Shown here: one piece after another, positions 5,774 to 10,075 of the stretch
How positions within the stretch are numbered: position 1 is the stretch's first letter
Layout: each line of letters opens with the position of its first letter
NCBI GenBank assembly: GCA_027049085.1
Contig: JALTVH010000255.1
Location: forward strand, 1 to 10,075
Direction: 5' to 3'
Length of the DNA: 10,075 nt
Source of the DNA: Aquificaceae bacterium
GTDB taxonomy: Bacteria; Aquificota; Aquificia; Aquificales; Aquificaceae
Notes under the pieces: generated by a model
The model's database searches: none
What the model was told of the DNA's origin: nothing
What the model saw: the letters and a program-made list of their open reading frames with translations, nothing else
Translations under genes and position numbers: made by a program

Positions 5774-6487
5774 GTGGCTTACGGAGACACGGATGGGAAG
5801 GGCGAGAAGGTCAGAAAAGTCCTGTCAGCGCTGATCTTCCCTGCCTGGATAACCTTTATGGCACTTGCAGGTTTTTACATCCCAACACTTATGATGAAGC
5901 TACCGGTTTTTAAGGTAAATTCAGTTAAGATTGAAGGCACAAGGACTATAGATAAAAACGAGGTTAGAGAACTGATTCAAAGCCTGGAAGGAAATCTCCT
6001 GAAACTTCAGAGTGATGACCTCCTCATTGCTTTAAACTCAAAGACCCAGGGAAGGGTCAAGGCAGTTTACCTGAGTAAGGACTTTGGTCTGAAAGGGATA
6101 TCTCTCAGAGTACGAATAGAAGAGAGAATTCCTGTCGCAAAGATAAATGTTAAAGGGAAAACCTATCTGATAGACAGAGAAGGGTTCCTGTTCCCTCCAG
6201 CAAAGGGTGAAAAACCCACTGTACCTTCTATTATTACGAGGGACACCGAAAGGGTTGTAAAAAACTTCGAAAGGCTTTACAGCGGGGTTCTGTCAGCTGG
6301 TGTTGAAGTCAAGAAACTACTGATAAGGAATGAAAGCGTCATTGTTAAACTCAGGGATAGGGAGGCGATCCTTCCCTCCATTGAACTCATCAAGGACAGC
6401 GTTTCTGCAAGGTTGAAGATGATTTATAATTTCCCAAAGGGGAAAGTGGATTTGAGGTATGACAGGTTTATTTTAGTGAGAAATTGA
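5774..6487 (+). CDS. ftsQ: Cell division protein FtsQ
   Basis: FtsQ is a bitopic inner-membrane protein that links early and late divisome parts (FtsB/FtsL). The 237-residue protein has a short charged cytoplasmic tail (1-16), one membrane helix (about 17-41), a POTRA domain (about 46-118) starting FKVNSVKIEGTRTIDKNEV and ending LRVRIEERIPVA, and a beta domain with YLIDREGFLF (131-140), the usual FtsQ pattern after the POTRA. Identity rests on this layout plus position between ddl and ftsA, the standard dcw order. The start is GTG at 5774 with GGAGG at 5764-5768, 5 nt away. An overlapping ATG at 5772 is out of frame. The tail is short, so little extends beyond the beta domain. Confidence 0.92.
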   Translation: MAYGDTDGKGEKVRKVLSALIFPAWITFMALAGFYIPTLMMKLPVFKVNSVKIEGTRTIDKNEVRELIQSLEGNLLKLQSDDLLIALNSKTQGRVKAVYLSKDFGLKGISLRVRIEERIPVAKINVKGKTYLIDREGFLFPPAKGEKPTVPSIITRDTERVVKNFERLYSGVLSAGVEVKKLLIRNESVIVKLRDREAILPSIELIKDSVSARLKMIYNFPKGKVDLRYDRFILVRN

Positions 6488-6494
6488 TGGTGAT

Positions 6495-7736
6495 ATGAGA
6501 ACTGTTGCGTCCGTTGATGTTGGGACAGATAAGATAGTTGCATTGGTAGGGGAGGTTGACCCGTACGGTGATGTTCACATAGTAGGTGTCGGCAGCACCA
6601 AATCAAAGGGAATAGATAAGGGATCAGTCACACGACTCGAAGTTGCTGCAAGAGCCATAGCCTCCGCTGTAAGGGAAGCAGAGGAGATGTCTGGTCAGAA
6701 GATAGGAAATGTCATTATTAACGTCTCCGGTCCCACGATAAAGAGCCAGAATGAAAAAGACACTATAAACATCTCTCCGAGCCCCATAGAGGTTGAACAG
6801 AGCCACATTAACAGACTCCTTGAGATGAGCATAGCAAGGGCAAAAGAAGATGGTGCTGAGATTATTCACGCAGTCCCAAGGCGGTACATCCTTGACGACC
6901 AGGAAGGAATAGAAGACCCCGTTGGTCTGATAGGCTCAAAGCTAACAGCACAGGTTCATATCGTTAAGGTCGGAACAACCCTCAGCAGAAACCTTGAAAA
7001 AGCTGTCTCCTCAGCAGGTTTTACCCCAACCTCAAGGGTAGCGAGTGCCCTTGCATCTGCAAGGGCCGTTTTAAGGGAGGAAGAGAAAGACGACGGAGTT
7101 CTTCTTCTTGATATGGGAGCTGGGCTTACCGACTTCGTTTTCTTCCTTGATGGTTACCCAGTAATAACTGGGAGTATACCCCTTGCAGGAAACAACATAA
7201 CCAAGGACATAAGTTACTTTATGAAGGTAGATCAGGAGGAGGCAGAGAGGATCAAAAAGGAAAATGGAGTTGCCCTGATGGATATAGTTAAAGAAGGAGA
7301 GGTTATCAAGATAAAGCCAAGGGGTGAGACCCGAGAGGTTTCCATTGAGAAAAGGAGGCTTGCAGAGGTCATTCAGATAAGGCTTGAAGAGATCTTTGAA
7401 AAGATCGTTGAACACATTGAGTCTCTCGGCTTCAAGATTGAAAATGCCAACGCAGGCATAGTAATAACCGGTGGGTCGGCAAACCTCAAAGGAATGAAGG
7501 AGTTTATTGAAAGGTTTACTGACCTGCCAGCAAGGATAGGAAAGCCCACTGAGCTAACAGGACTCAAAGAAAAAATAGAAGACCCTATATATTCAACCGC
7601 AGTGGGTCTCCTCAGATACGGCGTAACCCCAGAAGGTCTTCTGTCAGAGAGGAAAGTGGGGGCAAACACAAACAACAATTACAAGGTCAGGAATTTCCTT
7701 GACAGGGTCAAGGAGTTCCTTAGGGAAATCCTGTAG
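6495..7736 (+). CDS. ftsA: Cell division protein FtsA
   Basis: FtsA is an actin-fold ATPase that tethers FtsZ to the membrane. The 413-residue protein has phosphate-1 VDVGTDKIVALVGE (7-20), the 1C/SHS2-type insertion (about 80-170), phosphate-2 LLLDMGAGLTDFVFF (203-217) and the adenosine motif GIVITGGSANLKGM (321-334). After a polar, Asn-rich linker (390-395) the C-terminus VRNFLDRVKEFLREIL (398-413) is the amphipathic membrane-targeting helix. The ATG at 6495 lies 7 nt after the ftsQ stop. Only a weak GGTGAT abuts it, so translation probably depends on coupling. The stop overlaps the ftsZ Shine-Dalgarno, a common way to keep the FtsA/FtsZ ratio fixed. Confidence 0.97.
   Translation: MRTVASVDVGTDKIVALVGEVDPYGDVHIVGVGSTKSKGIDKGSVTRLEVAARAIASAVREAEEMSGQKIGNVIINVSGPTIKSQNEKDTINISPSPIEVEQSHINRLLEMSIARAKEDGAEIIHAVPRRYILDDQEGIEDPVGLIGSKLTAQVHIVKVGTTLSRNLEKAVSSAGFTPTSRVASALASARAVLREEEKDDGVLLLDMGAGLTDFVFFLDGYPVITGSIPLAGNNITKDISYFMKVDQEEAERIKKENGVALMDIVKEGEVIKIKPRGETREVSIEKRRLAEVIQIRLEEIFEKIVEHIESLGFKIENANAGIVITGGSANLKGMKEFIERFTDLPARIGKPTELTGLKEKIEDPIYSTAVGLLRYGVTPEGLLSERKVGANTNNNYKVRNFLDRVKEFLREIL
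7696..7714 (+). repeat. Perfect hairpin / inverted repeat at the end of ftsA
   Basis: TCCTTGAC (7696-7703) and GTCAAGGA (7707-7714) are perfect inverted repeats with a 3-nt AGG loop, and a flanking U-G pair can extend the RNA stem. The element lies 20 nt upstream of the ftsZ Shine-Dalgarno, within codons for the FtsA membrane helix. It could be an RNA hairpin affecting ftsZ translation or mRNA ends, or a site for a dimeric protein. A stem this size is also possible by chance in 10 kb. Confidence 0.4.
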
Positions 7737-7741
7737 GAGGG
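7735..7741 (+). promoter_or_regulatory. Shine-Dalgarno of ftsZ
   Basis: AGGAGGG overlaps the ftsA TAG stop (7734-7736). It is 0-1 nt from the first ATG (7742), too close for initiation, but 6-7 nt from the second in-frame ATG (7748). It therefore decides the ftsZ start in favour of 7748. Confidence 0.7.
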
Positions 7742-7747
7742 ATGGCT

Positions 7748-8866
7748 ATGTTTGAAACTGAGAGCCTTGAAGGTTACAACGGATTGAATCCAACGCGCAT
7801 CAAGGTTATAGGTGTAGGTGGCGGTGGTTCCAACGCGGTCAATCAGATGGTTCTTGACGGGATAGACGGTGTTGATGTCTTTGCGGTCAACACGGATCTT
7901 CAGCATCTGAGCAGGCTTAAGGTTCCCAACAAGGTCCAGATAGGCGAGAAGGTCACAAGAGGTCTGGGAGCAGGATCAAATCCTGAAATAGGTGAGCAGG
8001 CTGCCTTTGAGGACGTTGACAAGATAAAGGAGATCCTCAAAGACACAGATATGCTCTTTATAGCGGTAGGTCTTGGCGGAGGAACTGGCACAGGCGCGGC
8101 TCCCGTTGTTGCCCAGGTAGCCAAAGAGATGGGGATACTGACCGTTGGAGTGGCAACCCTACCTTTTCGGTTTGAGCACAGGGTAAGGAAGGAAATAGCC
8201 CTCAAAGGTCTTGAAAAGCTGAAAGAGACCGTTGACACTTACATCATCATCCACAATGACCGCGTCGGACAGGTTGCCAACAAGATGCTATCCTTCAAGG
8301 ACGCCTTCCGTGAGGTTGACAGTATTCTCTCAAGGGTCGTGAGGGGTGTTACAAATACAATTTCAAGTTACGCAGTCATAAACATTGACTTTGCTGACGT
8401 AAAAACGATTATGGAAAGCGGGGGCCTTGCGGTCATCGGAATGGGAGAAGGAAGAGGCGAAGGCAAGATAGAAGCTGCTGTACAGCAGGCGATCAGCAAC
8501 CCGCTCCTTGAAGGAAACTCCATTGAGGGGGCAAAGCGTCTGCTCATAACCCTGTGGGTAAGTGAAGATGTGCCCTATCCAGAGGTAGAGGAGGCAATTA
8601 CCACGATCACCGAACAGAGCAACCAGGATCCCCTTGTTATATTCGGTGCTGCTCTTGAAGAAAACGACGAAGACCTTTTAAAGGTTACCGTTATAGCCAC
8701 AGACTTTGAGAAGGCTGATGAGATCGCCAGGGAGGAACCGGGCACCTTCAAGGTGATCAAGCGTGAACAGCCTGAGATGAAGAAGGCAATCCCTGAAGAG
8801 GGAATACAGCCAGTTGAACCGGACGACAACCTTCCGGCTTATCTCAGGCGGAAGCGAAGGATATAA
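7748..8866 (+). CDS. ftsZ: Cell division protein FtsZ
   Basis: FtsZ is the tubulin-like GTPase that polymerises into the division ring. Residues are counted from the alternative ATG at 7742. The GTP site has KVIGVGGGGSNAVNQM (21-36), the tubulin signature GGGTGTG (112-118), and NTDLQ (50-54). The T7 catalytic loop is NIDFADVK (214-221). The C-terminal domain runs to about 320, followed by a short acidic/basic linker. DDNLPAYLRRKRR (361-373) is the conserved peptide that binds FtsA. IIIHND at 168-173 has histidine where most FtsZ have PND; I recall the same change in Aquifex. Two ATGs are possible (7742 and 7748); the Shine-Dalgarno spacing favours 7748, giving 372 aa. It lies in the operon directly after ftsA. 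Confidence 0.97.
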   Translation: MFETESLEGYNGLNPTRIKVIGVGGGGSNAVNQMVLDGIDGVDVFAVNTDLQHLSRLKVPNKVQIGEKVTRGLGAGSNPEIGEQAAFEDVDKIKEILKDTDMLFIAVGLGGGTGTGAAPVVAQVAKEMGILTVGVATLPFRFEHRVRKEIALKGLEKLKETVDTYIIIHNDRVGQVANKMLSFKDAFREVDSILSRVVRGVTNTISSYAVINIDFADVKTIMESGGLAVIGMGEGRGEGKIEAAVQQAISNPLLEGNSIEGAKRLLITLWVSEDVPYPEVEEAITTITEQSNQDPLVIFGAALEENDEDLLKVTVIATDFEKADEIAREEPGTFKVIKREQPEMKKAIPEEGIQPVEPDDNLPAYLRRKRRI

Positions 8867-8867
8867 T
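8862..8867 (+). promoter_or_regulatory. Candidate -10 box over the ftsZ stop
   Basis: TATAAT overlaps the ftsZ TAA stop and ends 8 nt before the GTG of the 88-aa gene, which lacks a Shine-Dalgarno. A +1 would fall at or just before the GTG. The hexamer 17 nt upstream (TTATCT, 8839-8844) is a poor -35. ATA-rich codon use makes chance TATAAT frequent in this genome, so this is tentative. Confidence 0.22.
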
Positions 8868-8875
8868 TTCTTTCT

Positions 8876-9142
8876 GTGAAGCCCATTAATACAAGAAAGA
8901 GCAAAACCTTCTCATCCCTCCTTGGCCTCATTTACGGTTACCGAACCGCTGATTTTTCCCTCAGTACCTTAAAAATTGATGAATTCACTCCAGAAAAACA
9001 TCCGGAAGGAAAAATCTATTATCTTGACAAGAACAGCGACATTGTCTCAAAAGATAAGCCAATTGAGAACCCAACCCACATAGTTGTCCTGCATGAAGAC
9101 ATAAAAAACAAAAAAGTCAGGCTCTATATTTATAAGGCATGA
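8876..9142 (+). CDS. Unrecognised 88-aa protein between ftsZ and hslO
   Basis: I do not recognise this protein. It has 88 residues, a GTG start 9 nt after the ftsZ stop, and an ATGA stop/start overlap with hslO, which argues that it is real and cotranscribed. The N-terminus is basic (KPINTRKSK, 2-10), followed by a moderately hydrophobic stretch FSSLLGLIYGYRTA (12-25), too polar and short for a clear membrane helix. The middle and end alternate charged and beta-prone segments (GKIYYLD at 45-51, HIVVLHED at 68-75, VRLYIYKA at 81-88), suggesting a small mostly beta fold. There is no cysteine, signal peptide or known motif. Its DNA looks more A/T-rich than ftsZ (many AAA and ATT codons). The GTG is the only start candidate after the in-frame stop formed by the ftsZ TAA. 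No Shine-Dalgarno is visible. Confidence 0.7.
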   Translation: MKPINTRKSKTFSSLLGLIYGYRTADFSLSTLKIDEFTPEKHPEGKIYYLDKNSDIVSKDKPIENPTHIVVLHEDIKNKKVRLYIYKA

Positions 9143-10014
9143 TCAAGAAGGAACTAAGCGAAGAGGTAAAAGAGGAATTAAGAGAGTACTTTGCAGAAAG
9201 GGACTACATGGTTATAGCTGTCCCAAAGGAAGAACCAGCCAGAGTTTACACCCTGAAGGCATCCAAAACAATTGATACCGCCAGGAAGATTCACGCTCTT
9301 GATGATGAAGAAACAGAGGCGCTTGGAAGCGTTATGGTATCGGCCCTTCTGCTAACTTCCCTTGTGAAGCACGCATCAAACCAGAAGGTTCTGGTAAAGG
9401 TTTCAGGCCTCCTTGATGGGAAAAGGATAGTAGCTGAGGCAGATGGGAAAGGAAGAGTAAGGGGATTAATTGAGACATCAGGCGATGAGGATTCAAGCCT
9501 GACGGTTATCAAGGAACTGGGTATGGGCACTCCCTATACAAGCATAGTCCCCCTTCAGGGAAAGGACATGACCTCAAATCTCTCCTTCTATTTGAGCCAG
9601 TCCGAGCAGATACCGTCTGGTGTAAGGGTAGAAGTGTCTGTAGATGAAGGCGGGGAAATATACGGAGGTGGATTCCTTCTCCAGACCCTCGGTGGAATAA
9701 CCAAGAAGGTTCTGGACATCCTTGATGAGAGAACCTTGACTGTACCGAGAATTACAGAACTGCTTAAAGAAGGTGAGAGACCGGAGGATATTGCAACCGT
9801 GCTTCTGAAAGATCTGGACCCCTCGCTCATTGGCCTGAAAGAAATTGAATACTATTGCCCCTGCAGTGAGGAAATCGCAAGGGCGAGTCTTCTCTCCCTT
9901 GGAGAAGAGGAACTGAAAGAACTCACGATGGAAGGACCCGCAGAGGTCACCTGCAGGTTTTGCGGAAGAGTTTACCGATTTTCCATAAGCGATATAATAA
10001 ATAAAGGAAAATGA
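9139..10014 (+). CDS. hslO: Redox-regulated chaperonin Hsp33
   Basis: Hsp33 is a cytoplasmic holdase switched on by oxidation that releases zinc from four cysteines. The 291-residue protein has the N-terminal core with GSVMVSALLLTSLVK (63-77), VKVSGLLDG (86-94), the middle GGGFLLQTLGGI (176-187), a linker rich in charged residues, and the C-terminal zinc switch C240-P-C242 ... C272-R-F-C275 (CxC and CxxC). All four cysteines are present, so the redox switch looks intact. Length is normal for the family. The ATG at 9139 overlaps the stop of the 88-aa gene (ATGA) and has only a short AAGG directly before it, pointing to coupled translation. The last base pairs of its frame overlap the next gene in the same way. 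Confidence 0.97.
   Translation: MIKKELSEEVKEELREYFAERDYMVIAVPKEEPARVYTLKASKTIDTARKIHALDDEETEALGSVMVSALLLTSLVKHASNQKVLVKVSGLLDGKRIVAEADGKGRVRGLIETSGDEDSSLTVIKELGMGTPYTSIVPLQGKDMTSNLSFYLSQSEQIPSGVRVEVSVDEGGEIYGGGFLLQTLGGITKKVLDILDERTLTVPRITELLKEGERPEDIATVLLKDLDPSLIGLKEIEYYCPCSEEIARASLLSLGEEELKELTMEGPAEVTCRFCGRVYRFSISDIINKGK
9971..9998 (+). promoter_or_regulatory. Candidate promoter at the end of hslO
   Basis: TTTACC (9971-9976, 4 of 6 to TTGACA), a 16-nt spacer and TATAAT (9993-9998) lie in the last hslO codons. A start of transcription near 10005 would leave only about 6 nt before the next ATG. The -10 is also explained by the codons for D-I-I, so this is weak. Confidence 0.25.
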
Positions 10015-10075
10015 GGTTCAGATACCTGATTGCCCTAATTGCCTTTCTTGTAGGTGTTACAGGCGGTAGCTCATG
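10011..10075 (+). CDS. Start of a probable exported protein (cut by the window edge)
   Basis: An ATG at 10011 overlaps the hslO stop (ATGA) and opens a frame that runs off the window, showing 21 residues: a basic MRFR followed by YLIALIAFLVGVTGGSS. This is a typical signal-peptide or signal-anchor start: two arginines, about 12 hydrophobic residues, then small polar residues. The next codon begins TG, so it is Cys or Trp if it is not a stop; a Cys could make it a lipoprotein, but the preceding GGSS is a poor lipobox. AAAGGA (10003-10008) lies just before the ATG with 2-nt spacing. Function cannot be told. Confidence 0.6.
   Translation, partial: MRFRYLIALIAFLVGVTGGSS

Noticed and set aside
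7071..7415. Minus-strand open frame of 114 codons inside ftsA
   Set aside because: It is a shadow of ftsA with no protein-like pattern and no ribosome site; likewise other long antisense frames in kinase, ftsZ, ddl and hslO.
7699..7726. TTGACA in ftsA as a promoter for ftsZ
   Set aside because: No acceptable -10 lies 16-18 nt downstream (AGGGAA/TAGGGA); the hexamer is better explained as part of the inverted repeat.
1..10075. CRISPR arrays, insertion sequences, tRNA or rRNA genes
   Set aside because: No regularly spaced repeats, transposase frames, terminal inverted repeats or tRNA-like cloverleaf were seen; nearly every base is taken by recognised protein genes.

Overview
The window reads as a piece of a thermophilic bacterial chromosome, most likely from the Aquificota (Aquifex/Desulfurobacterium-like). 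The grounds are a thioredoxin-fold [2Fe-2S] ferredoxin that closely resembles the Aquifex protein as I remember it, an FtsZ with an Aquifex-like HND variant loop, an archaeal-type Ogg2 glycosylase, heavy use of AGG/AGA arginine and ATA isoleucine codons, Glu/Lys-rich proteins, and extremely tight gene packing. The taxonomic call is inference from remembered sequences, not a search. Nearly all of the window is coding. The largest intergenic space is about 71 bp, so no stretch of 300 bases lacks a gene. I saw no tRNA, rRNA, CRISPR array, insertion sequence or long repeat.

Left end, plus strand (1-778): the C-terminal part of an ADP-ribosylglycohydrolase is followed at once by hfq, whose Shine-Dalgarno runs into the glycohydrolase stop codon. 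hfq converges, with a 4-bp stop overlap, on a minus-strand cluster (775-3439) that is transcribed purE, purK, ogg, ferredoxin. purE and purK make CAIR for purine synthesis. ogg encodes an 8-oxoguanine glycosylase/AP lyase. The ferredoxin gene probably also has its own promoter.

Only 17 bp separate the purE ATG from the ATG of a small atypical protein-kinase-like gene on the plus strand (3457). This spacer carries a perfect TATAAT placed so that the purE mRNA would begin at the initiator AUG. It is a candidate leaderless divergent promoter.

Plus strand from 3457 to the end: kinase-like protein, murB, ddl, ftsQ, ftsA, ftsZ, an unrecognised 88-aa protein, hslO (Hsp33), and the start of a probable exported protein. 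Intervals are -38 to +16 nt, so this looks like one long transcription unit. It is a reduced dcw-type cluster: MurB and Ddl supply peptidoglycan precursor steps, FtsQ links to the divisome, FtsA anchors FtsZ to the membrane, and FtsZ forms the ring. The genes outside the usual set are the kinase-like protein at the head and the 88-aa protein after ftsZ. These are the two best candidates for undescribed function. Non-ATG starts are common here (TTG for ogg and ddl; GTG for murB, ftsQ and the 88-aa gene).

I did not find a clear new multi-gene system. The points most worth a second look are the kinase/cell-division linkage, the 17-bp divergent promoter, the 88-aa protein, and a hairpin just upstream of the ftsZ ribosome binding site.
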